DNA from: an uncultured Clostridia bacterium
GTDB lineage: Bacteria; Bacillota; Clostridia; Oscillospirales; Ruminococcaceae
Length of the DNA: 64,000 nt
Direction: 5' to 3'
Assembly (NCBI GenBank): GCA_944387885.1
Contig: CALXGR010000003.1
Span: forward strand, 1-64,000
Part shown: positions 24,934-32,259 of the stretch, piece by piece
How the letters are laid out: the number at the start of each line of letters is the position of its first letter
How positions within the stretch are numbered: the stretch's first letter is position 1
Translations under genes and position numbers: made by a program
The notes under the pieces: model-generated
The model's database searches: none
What the model was told of the DNA's origin: nothing
What the model saw: the letters and a program-made list of their open reading frames with translations, nothing else

Positions 24934-24951
24934 GGTTAGCTTTCGCTAACC
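24934..24951. promoter_or_regulatory. probable iron-regulator operator of feoAB
   Basis: Perfect inverted repeat GGTTAGC-TTTC-GCTAACC, located about 11 bp downstream of the -10. The half site resembles the GGTTAG core of DtxR/IdeR/MntR-family boxes, so a DtxR-type Fe(II)-dependent repressor is a reasonable candidate. No such regulator is in the window. Confidence 0.65.
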
Positions 24952-24961
24952 TTTCGTTCAG

Positions 24962-24990
24962 AGGATACATCACTTTCCAGGTTTTGTCAA
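24962..24990 (-). promoter_or_regulatory. feoAB promoter
   Basis: Minus strand TTGACA (24985-24990), 17-bp spacer, TATCCT (24962-24967), directly before the inverted repeat at 24934-24951. Confidence 0.8.
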
Positions 24991-25063
24991 GGCCCTTTGT
25001 TAGAAAAAATCAATTTTTTCTTTTCCCCTCTTTTCCTCCCCTGCCGGAAAAGCGGATTCATTC

Positions 25064-25075
25064 CTGTTTAAACAG
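25064..25075. promoter_or_regulatory. palindrome upstream of the GntR-family gene
   Basis: Perfect 12-bp palindrome CTGTTTAAACAG, 26 bp upstream of the -35 of the GntR gene. It shares TGTTTAAACA with TreR operator 1. It may be an autoregulatory site or a second TreR-like site. Confidence 0.4.
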
Positions 25076-25100
25076 CCGCTCACCCGGCGGGAAAAATCAC

Positions 25101-25129
25101 TGGACGAAGCAAAAAAAGTATGGTATATT
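25101..25129 (+). promoter_or_regulatory. promoter for the GntR-family gene
   Basis: TGGACG (25101-25106), 17 bp, TATATT (25124-25129), about 70 nt upstream of the ATG. Confidence 0.55.
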
Positions 25130-25197
25130 AATACAAATCACTTTTTCAGGATTGTTCATGAAGGTCCCGGAATCCCAAAAGAAAGGCTTGAAGATTT

Positions 25198-25887
25198 ATG
25201 GAATCCTCCTCCCAAGCAGCGAAGCTCCTTGCCGATGAAATTGCCCGAAAGATTCAAGACAATATCCAGAACAAGCAGTATGCTCCCGGCCAGCGGCTTA
25301 CGGTCCGGAAGCTTTGTGAAGAGTTCGGCGCCAGTGAGACTCCCATAAAGCAGGCCCTGAATCAGCTGGTCACCACCGGCCTGGTGGTTTCCATCCCCAA
25401 ATGCGGTATGCGGGTCCGGGAGTTTTCCTTTGACGAAATGAAGGAGAACTGGGAAGCCCGGCTGATGATCGAGCAGTTCTGCGCTGCTTCGGCGGTGGAG
25501 GCGGCCCGCCGGGATGATGCCTTTGTGGCCCGGGTCCAGGCGCTTCTCCAGGAAGTCAACCGTGTTTATCAGTACTGCATTGATGAATTTGAGCAGGCGA
25601 ACTTTAATCTTCTCCTGGCCCCTGACCGGAACCTTCACACAGAGCTGGTGGCCTGTTGTAAGAACCGGCAGATCATCGAGATGTATAATCGTCTCAACGC
25701 CCATGCCGGCATGTTTGTAGGGTATGAGTTCTATAACCGTGAAATCCTTTATGATGTTATGGAGCAGCACAACCAGCTGGTAGACCGGCTGCTTCTCTGC
25801 GATTTGGAGGGGCTTCAGAAGGCCATACGGACCCATATCTATTCTACCATCCGAACCTACCGGGCATTACAGCAATCATCCCTGTAA
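25198..25887 (+). CDS. GntR family transcriptional regulator, FadR/FCD-like
   Basis: A 229-aa regulator with an N-terminal winged HTH ('YAPGQRLTVRKLCEEFGAS', about residues 33-51, then 'TPIKQALNQLVTTGLV') and a C-terminal all-helical FCD-type ligand domain ('EARLMIEQFCAASAVEAARR'). Such regulators commonly control carboxylate or sugar-acid catabolism, but no such genes lie nearby. It is convergent with the polyamine operon across a shared terminator, so a role in polyamine control is only a positional guess. The ribosome site (AAAGG) is weak. Confidence 0.85.
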   Translation: MESSSQAAKLLADEIARKIQDNIQNKQYAPGQRLTVRKLCEEFGASETPIKQALNQLVTTGLVVSIPKCGMRVREFSFDEMKENWEARLMIEQFCAASAVEAARRDDAFVARVQALLQEVNRVYQYCIDEFEQANFNLLLAPDRNLHTELVACCKNRQIIEMYNRLNAHAGMFVGYEFYNREILYDVMEQHNQLVDRLLLCDLEGLQKAIRTHIYSTIRTYRALQQSSL

Positions 25888-25897
25888 AACCATAAAG

Positions 25898-25942
25898 AAA
25901 GCCCCCACGGGAAAGCGTTACTTTCCTGTGGGGGCTTTTTTA
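25898..25942. terminator. bidirectional terminator, GntR gene / polyamine operon
   Basis: Eighteen-bp stem AAAGCCCCCACGGGAAAG pairing with CTTTCCTGTGGGGGCTTT (one G-T), followed by a T-run on the plus strand. Confidence 0.9.
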
Positions 25943-25947
25943 TCCGT

Positions 25948-27168
25948 TCAGGGCCGGGGGCTGCCCAGCCGCATTTTGAAGTCCTGGTACCCGAACCTGG
26001 TAAGAGGGGCAAGGGCGCCGTCCTCCTCCATGGCCCAGATATCCGGCAGGGGCATTCCGTTGAAGGTATTGTTCTTGCAGGTGGTGTAGATGGCCATGTC
26101 TCCCAGCACCACCAGGTCCTCCCGGTGGAGGGGCCAGGCGAAGGCATAGTCTCCCGCCACATCTCCCGCCAGGCAGGTGGGCCCGGCCAGGCGGTAGAGG
26201 TGTCCTTCCTCTCCTTCGGCCAGAGCTCCCAGGATAGGGGGCTGATAGGGCATTTCCAGCACATCCGGCATATGGCAGGCGGCGCTCACATCCAGGATGG
26301 CTACCTGAATCCCGGCGTTTTCCACCAGGTCCACCACCCGGGTCACCAGATAGCCGCTGTTGAGGGCCACCGCCTCCCCCGGTTCCAGGTAGACTTCCAG
26401 GTCCCACTTTTCCCGGACCGAGGTAATAAGCCGTTCCAGAAGGGACAGGTCATATCCGGGGCGGGTGATGTGGTGTCCCCCGCCCATGTTGAGCCATTTC
26501 ATCCGGGGCAGGAATTCTCCGAACTTTTCCTCAAAGGCGGCCAGGGTAGGTTCCAGGTCGGTGGAGTTCTGCTCGCAGAGGGTGTGGAAATGAAGCCCGT
26601 CCAGCAGTTCCAGGGCGGCGGTGTCCATCTCCCGGTCCCAGGCTTCCCGGGTCACTCCCAAACGGCTGCCGGGAGCGCAGGGGTCATAGATGGCATGGCC
26701 TTCCTGGGTGGAGCACTGGGGATTCACCCGCAGGCCCAGGCTTTTCCCTGCCGCTTTGGCACGGGGGCCAAACTGTTTAAGCTGATGGACCGAGTTAAAG
26801 ACAATATGGTCGGCGTATTCCAGCAGCTCCGGGAACTCCTGTTCCCGGTATCCGGCGCAGAATACATGGACCTCCTTCTCCCCCATTTCCTCCCGGCCCA
26901 GCCGGGCTTCATAGAGGCCGCTGGCCTCGGTGCCCGCCAGGTAAGGGGTCAGGAGAGGATAAAAATCATAGTTGGAGAAGGCTTTCTGGGCCAAAAGAAT
27001 TTTGCACCCGGTCCGCCGGGCCACTCCTGCCAGAATCTCCCCATTGGCTTTCAGCCGGGCCTTGTCAATCACATAGGCGGGTGTGGGCAGGTCCCGGAAA
27101 AGCTCCGCCGGGTCCCGCCCTGCCAGACCGGCAAAGGCGGGAGCTGCGGTGGTGAGGAACTCCATCAC
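25948..27168 (-). CDS. nspC: carboxynorspermidine/carboxyspermidine decarboxylase
   Basis: PLP-dependent decarboxylase of the alanine-racemase fold, 406 aa. It removes CO2 from carboxyspermidine or carboxynorspermidine to give spermidine or norspermidine. The PLP lysine is Lys62 in 'ILLAQKAFSNYDF'; 'GLHFHTLCEQ' and 'NMGGGHHITRPGYD' are NspC-type substrate and cofactor motifs. The ATG overlaps the upstream dehydrogenase stop codon (ATGA), consistent with sequential enzymes. It is the last gene of the polyamine operon. Confidence 0.92.
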   Translation of the reverse strand: MMEFLTTAAPAFAGLAGRDPAELFRDLPTPAYVIDKARLKANGEILAGVARRTGCKILLAQKAFSNYDFYPLLTPYLAGTEASGLYEARLGREEMGEKEVHVFCAGYREQEFPELLEYADHIVFNSVHQLKQFGPRAKAAGKSLGLRVNPQCSTQEGHAIYDPCAPGSRLGVTREAWDREMDTAALELLDGLHFHTLCEQNSTDLEPTLAAFEEKFGEFLPRMKWLNMGGGHHITRPGYDLSLLERLITSVREKWDLEVYLEPGEAVALNSGYLVTRVVDLVENAGIQVAILDVSAACHMPDVLEMPYQPPILGALAEGEEGHLYRLAGPTCLAGDVAGDYAFAWPLHREDLVVLGDMAIYTTCKNNTFNGMPLPDIWAMEEDGALAPLTRFGYQDFKMRLGSPRP

Positions 27169-28424
27169 TTCACCAGAGCCGGGTCATGGCTCTCGCTCCG
27201 GGGCAGGCCGTACTTGTCCAGAGCGTCCAGGAAGGGATCGGGATCAAACTCTTCCACGGTGTGGACACCGGGCTGGGTCCACTTGCCGGTGAGGAGCATG
27301 AGAGCGCCGCACATGGCAGGCACACCGGTGGTGTAGCTGATGGCCTGGCTCTCCACCTCCTTGTAGCACTCCTGATGGTCGCAGACATTGTAGATGTAGT
27401 AGGTCTTTTCCTTCCCGTCCTTCTTGCCGGTGAAGATGCAGCCGATGTTGGTCTTGCCGTGGGTGCGGGGGCCCAGGCTGGCAGGATCGGGAAGCAGGGC
27501 TTTCAGGAACTTGATGGGTACGATCTGGTGGCCCTCAAACTCCACAGGCTCGGTGGAGAGCATACCCACATTTTCCAGACACTTCATATGGGTCAGGTAG
27601 CTCTGGCCGAAGGTCATGAAGAACCGGATCCGCTGTACCTCGGGGATGTTCTGGGCCAGGGACTCGATCTCCTCGTGGTGGAGCAGGTACATATCCTTCA
27701 TTCCCACCTGGTCAAAGTCGTATTCCCGCTTGATGCTCATGGCGGGAATCTCCACCCAGTGGCCGTCCTCCCAGTAGCTGCCGGGGGCGGACACCTCCCG
27801 CAGGTTGACTTCGGGGTTGAAGTTGGTGGCGAAGGGGTAGCCGTGGTCGCCCCCGTTGCAGTCCAGAATGTCGATGGTGTCGATGGTGTCGAACTCATGC
27901 TTCTTGGCGTAGGCGCAGTAAGCCTGGGTCACGCCGGGGTCAAAGCCGCAGCCCAGGAGAGCCACCAGACCGGCCTTCTCAAACTTTTCCTTGTAGGCCC
28001 ACTGCCAGCTGTAATCAAAGTAGGCGGTAAAGCCCTTTTCCTTGCACCGCTTCTCGTAGATGGCCCGCCACTGGGGGTCCTGGGTGTCCTCCGGCTCATA
28101 GTTGGCGGTGTCCATGTAGTTGACCCCGCATTCCAGGCAGGCATCCATAATGGTCAGGTCCTGGTAGGGCAGGGCGATGTTCATGACCAGGTCGGGCTGG
28201 TATTCCCGGATAAGGGCCTTGACCTGCTCCACGTCGTCTGCATCCACCTGGGCGGTGGTAATGCGGGTGGCAGTCTTTCCGGCCAGCTTGGCGGCCAGGT
28301 CGTCACATTTGGATTTGGTGCGGCTGGCAATGCACAGGTCGGTGAAAACCTCGCTTACCTGGCAGCACTTCCGGATGGCCACAGAGGCCACGCCGCCGCA
28401 GCCGATAACCAATACTTTGCTCAT
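27165..28424 (-). CDS. carboxynorspermidine synthase (saccharopine dehydrogenase family)
   Basis: NAD(P)H-dependent reductive condensation of aspartate semialdehyde with putrescine or diaminopropane to carboxyspermidine or carboxynorspermidine. The 419-aa protein starts with a Rossmann loop 'VLVIGCGGVASVAIRKC' (residues 4-20), and has 'LLGCGFDPGVTQAYCAYAKK' and 'ILDCNGGDHGYPFATNFNPE', typical of the CANSDH/Lys1-like branch. Adjacency to nspC separates it from lysine-forming saccharopine dehydrogenases. It lies 24 nt downstream of speB. Confidence 0.92.
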   Translation of the reverse strand: MSKVLVIGCGGVASVAIRKCCQVSEVFTDLCIASRTKSKCDDLAAKLAGKTATRITTAQVDADDVEQVKALIREYQPDLVMNIALPYQDLTIMDACLECGVNYMDTANYEPEDTQDPQWRAIYEKRCKEKGFTAYFDYSWQWAYKEKFEKAGLVALLGCGFDPGVTQAYCAYAKKHEFDTIDTIDILDCNGGDHGYPFATNFNPEVNLREVSAPGSYWEDGHWVEIPAMSIKREYDFDQVGMKDMYLLHHEEIESLAQNIPEVQRIRFFMTFGQSYLTHMKCLENVGMLSTEPVEFEGHQIVPIKFLKALLPDPASLGPRTHGKTNIGCIFTGKKDGKEKTYYIYNVCDHQECYKEVESQAISYTTGVPAMCGALMLLTGKWTQPGVHTVEEFDPDPFLDALDKYGLPRSESHDPALVK

Positions 28425-28448
28425 AATGATTCTCTCCTTTACTATCTG

Positions 28449-29309
28449 TTACAGTTGGGGCCAGAGGGCCAAAATCAGCTCCCGCACCACCTTGCAGGCG
28501 GTGGCGGTGGAGGCTCCGCTTTGATCCAGCATGGGGGCCAGCTCGTTTACATCCGCTCCCACCAGGTGGGTGCGGCTGACCAGACGGATGGCATTCAGCA
28601 GCTGGGGGAAGGTGACGCCCCCGGCTTCGGGGGTGCCGGTGCCGGGAAAGACCGAGGGGTCCAGGCAGTCCAGGTCAATGGTGAAGTAGACGGGGGTTCC
28701 CGCCTTGGCCAGCCGGTCGGTCAGTTCCTCCAGTCCCTCAAAGTCAAAGGGATGCAGGTCGGTATGCTCCCGTGCGAACCGGAATTCCTCCCGGTCTCCG
28801 CTCCGGATACAGAACTGGTGGATCTTCCCGTCTCCCACCAGGTCATGGCACCGGCGAAGGACGCAGGCATGGCTGAGGGTCACCCCCAGGTAATCCTGCC
28901 GCAGGTCGGCGTGGGCATCAAAGTGGATGATTTCCAGGTCGGGGTGGCGGGCAAACACGGCCTCCACCGCCCCCAGGGTGACCAGGTGTTCCCCGCCCAC
29001 CAGGAGGGGGAACTTTCCGTCGGCCAGAATCTCCTCGGCCCTGGCCCGGATATCATCCAGGGGAGCCCGGGGACTGCCGAAGGAGAGTTCCAGGTCTCCG
29101 GAGTCAAACACCTGACAGTCGGTCAGGTCCCGGTCCTGGTAGGGGCTGTAGGTCTCCAGCCCGAAGCTCTCGTGGCGGATGGCCGCCGGGCCGAACCGGG
29201 CGCCGGGGCGGAAGCTGGTGGTGGAGTCATAGGGTGCTCCGTAAATCACCAGCTTGGCCTGGTCATAGTCGGCATCACAGCCGATAAAGGTCTCTACATT
29301 GGGGTTCAC
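28449..29309 (-). CDS. speB: agmatinase
   Basis: Mn-dependent ureohydrolase converting agmatine to putrescine and urea. The 286-aa protein has all metal motifs: 'GGEHLVTLGAVEAV', 'HFDAHADLRQDY' and 'FTIDLDCLDPSVFPGTGTPE'. The GTG start at 29309 is chosen because GGAGGAGG lies just upstream and the codon overlaps the speE stop (GTGA). Arginase is an alternative by sequence, but the decarboxylase-led operon favours agmatinase. Confidence 0.93.
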   Translation of the reverse strand: MNPNVETFIGCDADYDQAKLVIYGAPYDSTTSFRPGARFGPAAIRHESFGLETYSPYQDRDLTDCQVFDSGDLELSFGSPRAPLDDIRARAEEILADGKFPLLVGGEHLVTLGAVEAVFARHPDLEIIHFDAHADLRQDYLGVTLSHACVLRRCHDLVGDGKIHQFCIRSGDREEFRFAREHTDLHPFDFEGLEELTDRLAKAGTPVYFTIDLDCLDPSVFPGTGTPEAGGVTFPQLLNAIRLVSRTHLVGADVNELAPMLDQSGASTATACKVVRELILALWPQL

Positions 29310-30163
29310 AGTTTTTCTACCTCCTCCAGCATTTTTTCCAGGAAAGCGGGGAGGAAGAAAGCCCCGCAGTGGAGACGGACCGTGTAATACTTGGTATCCA
29401 GTCCCAGGGCCAGCCACTTATCCCGGTTGAAGTCGTCAATGGGATGGTACTTTTTGCTGGCAAAGCCGAAGAGCCAGTACCCGGCGGCGTAGGTGGGGAT
29501 GTGGGCCTGATAGACCCGGCTGATGGGGAAGGTGCGGACGATCTGTTTATGGCACCGCTGCATGGCGTCAGCGTCATGGCGGTAGAAGGGGCTTCCCTGC
29601 TGGTTGACCATGATGCCGTCCTCCCGGAGGGCGTTGTAGCAGATGCCGTAGAACTCCCGGGTAAAGTACCCTTCCAGGGGGCCGAAGGGGTCGGTGGAGT
29701 CCACAATGATAAGGTCGTACCGGGCGGTGCACCGGCGGATGAACCGCTGGGCATTGTCAAAGTAGATATGGACCCGGGGGTCATCCAGACGGCAGGCGTT
29801 CTCGGGCAGGTATTTCCGGCAGGCTTCCACTACCTGGGAATCCATCTCCACCAGGTCGATGGACCGGATGGAGTCATACCGGGCCAGTTCCCGGACCACG
29901 CCCCCGTCTCCGGCGCCGATGACCAGCACATCCTGCACATTGGGATGGACCGCCATGGGTACATGGGTGATCATCTCGTCGTAGATGAACTCGTCCCGTT
30001 CGGTGAGGAGGACGTTTCCGTCCAGGGTCATTACCTTTCCGAACTCAGGGGTATCGTAAATATCGATCTGCTGATAGTCGGTTTTCTGGGAGAACAGGTG
30101 CCGGTTGACCCGGATGCTGTGCTTCACGTCCGGGGTATGAAATTCGCTGAACCAAAGTTCCAT
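29306..30163 (-). CDS. speE: polyamine aminopropyltransferase (spermidine synthase)
   Basis: Transfers aminopropyl from decarboxylated SAM to putrescine. The 285-aa protein has the cofactor loop 'VLVIGAGDGGVVRELARY' (about residues 78-95) and the catalytic segment 'IIVDSTDPFGPLEGYFTREF'. Its start shares one base with the upstream stop codon (TGATG). No speD is in the operon or window, so its aminopropyl donor must come from elsewhere or its substrate may differ. It duplicates, on paper, the product of the nspC branch of the same operon. Confidence 0.93.
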   Translation of the reverse strand: MELWFSEFHTPDVKHSIRVNRHLFSQKTDYQQIDIYDTPEFGKVMTLDGNVLLTERDEFIYDEMITHVPMAVHPNVQDVLVIGAGDGGVVRELARYDSIRSIDLVEMDSQVVEACRKYLPENACRLDDPRVHIYFDNAQRFIRRCTARYDLIIVDSTDPFGPLEGYFTREFYGICYNALREDGIMVNQQGSPFYRHDADAMQRCHKQIVRTFPISRVYQAHIPTYAAGYWLFGFASKKYHPIDDFNRDKWLALGLDTKYYTVRLHCGAFFLPAFLEKMLEEVEKL

Positions 30164-31632
30164 CAGACGCCCTCCTGTTCCAGAATGTTGATGTGTTCAA
30201 TATCCGGGTCCGCAGGGCCTGTCATGGAGCAGCCCTTGGCCTTGGCGTACCGGATATAATCCAGGATTTCCGGGGTGATGCGCTCGCCGGGAGCCAGAAT
30301 GGGGATTCCCGGAGGATAGCACATGACGAACTCGGAGCAGACACAGCCCACGCTCTCCGCCAGGGGAACGCTCCGCTGTCCGGCGTAGAAGGCCTCCTGG
30401 GGGCTGGTGACCACCTGGGGGTCAAAGTATTCCTGGTTCATCAGGCCGGTGCTGTCCTTCTGGTGACGGCGGCGAATCTCAGCCAGAGCGCTGACCAGCC
30501 GTTCCAGGTTCTGGGGCCGGTCTCCGATGGACAGGTATGCCAGGATATTGCCGATGTCTCCGAACTCGATTTGGATGTCGTATTCATCCCGGAGCAGGTC
30601 GTACACCTCAATGCCAGCCAGACCGATGTCCCGGGTGTGGACACTGAGTTTGGTAGGGTCAAAGGCAAAGATGGAATCCCCGTTGACCAGTTCCTCCCCG
30701 AAGGCGTAATATCCGCCCACGGCGTTGATTTCCTCCCGGGCGTACTGGGCCATGGCAGACACCTGCCGGAACACTTCCTTTCCCCGGAGAGCCAGGTTCC
30801 GGCGGCTGATGTCCAGGCTGGACATGAGAAGGTAACTGCCCGAGGTGGTCTGGGTCAGGTTGATGATTTTCCGCACATGGCCCTCGGAAATATCGGGGCC
30901 GGTGAGAAGGAAGCTGGACTGGGTCAGGCTGCCGCCGCTCTTGTGCATGGAGACTGCCGCCATATCCGCCCCCGCCTCCATGGCGGAGACCGGCATATTT
31001 TCTCCGAAGTAGAAGTGGGTGCCGTGGGCCTCATCGGCCAGGCAGAACATTCCCGCCTGGTGAGCCATCTTGACAATGGCCCTCAGGTCGCTGCAGATGC
31101 CGTAGTAGGTAGGGTTGTTCACCAACACCGCCACTGCATCCGGATTTTCCCGGATGGCCTTGGCTACCATTTCCCGCTTCATACCCAGGGAGATGCCCAG
31201 CTGGTGGTCCACCTCCGGGTTGACATAAACGGGGATGGCGCCGCAGAGGACCAGGGCGTTGATAACGCTCCGGTGGACATTCCGGGGGAGGATGATTTTG
31301 TCTCCCCGCTTGCAGGTGGAGAGGACCATGCTCTGGACGGCACTGGTGGTACCGCCCACCATAAGAAAGGCATGGGCGGCCCCAAAGGCATCCGCCGCCA
31401 GCTCCTCCGCCTGGCGAATCACCGAGATGGGATGGCAAAGGTTGTCCAGGGGTTTCATGCTGTTTACATCAATGCTGACGCATTTTTCCCCCAAAAACTG
31501 GGTCAGCTCCGGGTTGCCCCGGCCCCGCTTGTGGCCCGGCACATCAAAGGGGACCACCCGCATCTGGCGGAAGGTCTCCAGGGCCTCAAAAATGGGGGCC
31601 TGGTTCTGGTCCAGGCGATATTCATGTCTCAT
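30163..31632 (-). CDS. speA: Orn/Lys/Arg decarboxylase, probable arginine decarboxylase
   Basis: PLP-dependent fold-type I decarboxylase of 489 aa, the short Firmicutes form without the long wing domain. The PLP lysine lies in 'VSMHKSGGSLTQSS'; 'DVPGHKRGRGNPEL' (about residue 28) and 'MVGGTTSAVQSMVLST' are family motifs. The start at 31632 follows GTGAGGTGCC. The partner agmatinase suggests arginine as substrate, but lysine or ornithine cannot be excluded. A terminator 18 nt upstream suggests transcription of the whole operon is attenuated. Confidence 0.9.
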   Translation of the reverse strand: MRHEYRLDQNQAPIFEALETFRQMRVVPFDVPGHKRGRGNPELTQFLGEKCVSIDVNSMKPLDNLCHPISVIRQAEELAADAFGAAHAFLMVGGTTSAVQSMVLSTCKRGDKIILPRNVHRSVINALVLCGAIPVYVNPEVDHQLGISLGMKREMVAKAIRENPDAVAVLVNNPTYYGICSDLRAIVKMAHQAGMFCLADEAHGTHFYFGENMPVSAMEAGADMAAVSMHKSGGSLTQSSFLLTGPDISEGHVRKIINLTQTTSGSYLLMSSLDISRRNLALRGKEVFRQVSAMAQYAREEINAVGGYYAFGEELVNGDSIFAFDPTKLSVHTRDIGLAGIEVYDLLRDEYDIQIEFGDIGNILAYLSIGDRPQNLERLVSALAEIRRRHQKDSTGLMNQEYFDPQVVTSPQEAFYAGQRSVPLAESVGCVCSEFVMCYPPGIPILAPGERITPEILDYIRYAKAKGCSMTGPADPDIEHINILEQEGV

Positions 31633-31868
31633 TTCCGGCACCTCACAAACAAAAAAGGATCGCAAGCCGTGGCCCACAGCTTGCGATCCTGGTTGTTCCT
31701 ATTTTCCTTCCCTCTGGGACTTTCTGCCCACGCCAGGGGCAAACCAGCATACCAAAAGAAGGCAAGGTACACAGAGTCTATACAGCGATAAAACACTTTT
31801 ACTACTCTTATTGACCGTTTCACAAGTCTGCGTGTCAACGCATTTCGGTTATAAAGTAACCAACTCAT
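31629..31868 (-). CDS. possible leader ORF coupled to speA (79 codons)
   Basis: A stop-free frame from ATG 31868 (an earlier ATG is at 31883) whose TGA overlaps the speA ATG (ATGA). The N-terminal part is very basic: 'NRNALTRRLVKRSIRVVK' has six Arg/Lys in the first half, encoded partly by CGA, CGC and AGA, codons that neighbouring genes seem to use little. It runs through the terminator hairpin at 31650-31690, so translation would melt it. There is no strong ribosome site and I recognise no family. It may be a chance frame. Confidence 0.3.
   Translation of the reverse strand: MSWLLYNRNALTRRLVKRSIRVVKVFYRCIDSVYLAFFWYAGLPLAWAESPRGKENRNNQDRKLWATACDPFLFVRCRK
31650..31690 (-). terminator. intrinsic terminator in the speA leader (attenuator)
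   Basis: On the minus strand, perfect 12-bp stem AGGATCGCAAGC / GCTTGCGATCCT with an 11-nt loop and a run of six T, ending only a few bases before the speA ribosome site. Downstream of the promoter and in front of the gene, it is placed as an attenuator. Confidence 0.85.
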
Positions 31869-31998
31869 AAAATTTGAACCCATGGTTCAATCAATAGGGC
31901 GGAAATCCGCCTGTCGGCAGTGGACCCGGCTGTCCGTATGGCCTTGACTCCCGAAGGAGTGGTCCAGTATTCTTCGCTGAGAGTTCTCAGTGCAGTTC
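31847..31998 (-). ncRNA. structured 5' leader domain of the polyamine operon (unidentified)
   Basis: Read from the predicted start near 31998 on the minus strand: CTGAGA-AC-TCTCAG hairpin (31977-31990); a closed domain in which TGGACC (31961-31966) pairs with GGTCCA (31921-31926) around an ACTCC-TTCG-GGAGT hairpin with a C(UUCG)G tetraloop (31947-31960) and a GGC/GCC hairpin; GGCGGA-TT-TCCGCC (31898-31911); TTGAACC-ATG-GGTTCAA (31874-31890); GGTTA/TAACC (31847-31861). It does not match riboswitch consensus sequences I know. Confidence 0.6.
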
Positions 31999-32004
31999 AC
32001 ACTT

Positions 32005-32033
32005 AAGATAGCATGGTGAAAAAAATTTGTCAA
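32005..32033 (-). promoter_or_regulatory. polyamine operon promoter
   Basis: Minus strand perfect TTGACA (32028-32033), 17-bp spacer, TATCTT (32005-32010). It gives a leader of about 365 nt before speA. Confidence 0.8.
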
Positions 32034-32259
32034 TAACATTTGTTATTTTCATCTTCCTGTTGAAATTCCCCTTTGTGGGAAAATTCTTTTTTCCGGCTTC
32101 CACATGAATGCAAATTGTTGAAAATGCGGAAACTTTTTCCATCTGTGACTAAATAACTTTTCAAGGGTCATAAAATATGATATTCTTATTCATGCTCCAA
32201 AAGGGAGCTTTGTCCGCTTTATTCAACCTGTTTTTTTGTATAGATAAAGGAGAAACCCT

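Larger units (their letters stand above)
24869..25197. other. divergent intergenic region feoA / GntR gene
   Basis: A 329-bp gap with no coding signal. It contains the feo promoter and repeats, a CTGTTTAAACAG palindrome at 25064-25075, and the GntR-gene promoter at 25101-25129. Confidence 0.6.
31633..32259. other. divergent intergenic region speA / pflB
   Basis: At 627 bp this is the longest gap in the window. The left part (31633-31998) is the structured speA leader on the minus strand. 32005-32033 is its promoter. The right part (32034-32259) is AT-rich pflB upstream DNA with a small GCTCC-AAAAG-GGAGC stem (about 32194-32208); the pflB promoter is not clear (a weak TATTCT lies near 32181). 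Confidence 0.7.

Noticed and set aside
31235..31870. A 211-codon plus-strand frame overlapping the start of speA and its leader.
   Set aside because: Shadow of speA with no ribosome site; it crosses the attenuator hairpin.
31891..31925. A ZTP (pfl-motif) riboswitch on the plus strand ahead of pflB, suggested by a CCGCCTG segment.
   Set aside because: The conserved CCGCCTGGGC and the first-domain motif are not both present, the distance to pflB is over 300 nt, and the promoter and UUCG hairpin place the RNA on the minus strand.
31870..31998. Identification of the polyamine leader as 6S RNA, because TTGAACCATGGGTTCAA resembles a part of E. coli 6S.
   Set aside because: The similarity is limited to a short palindrome. 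The long closing stem and central bubble of 6S are not evident, and the element is followed by a terminator and a gene.
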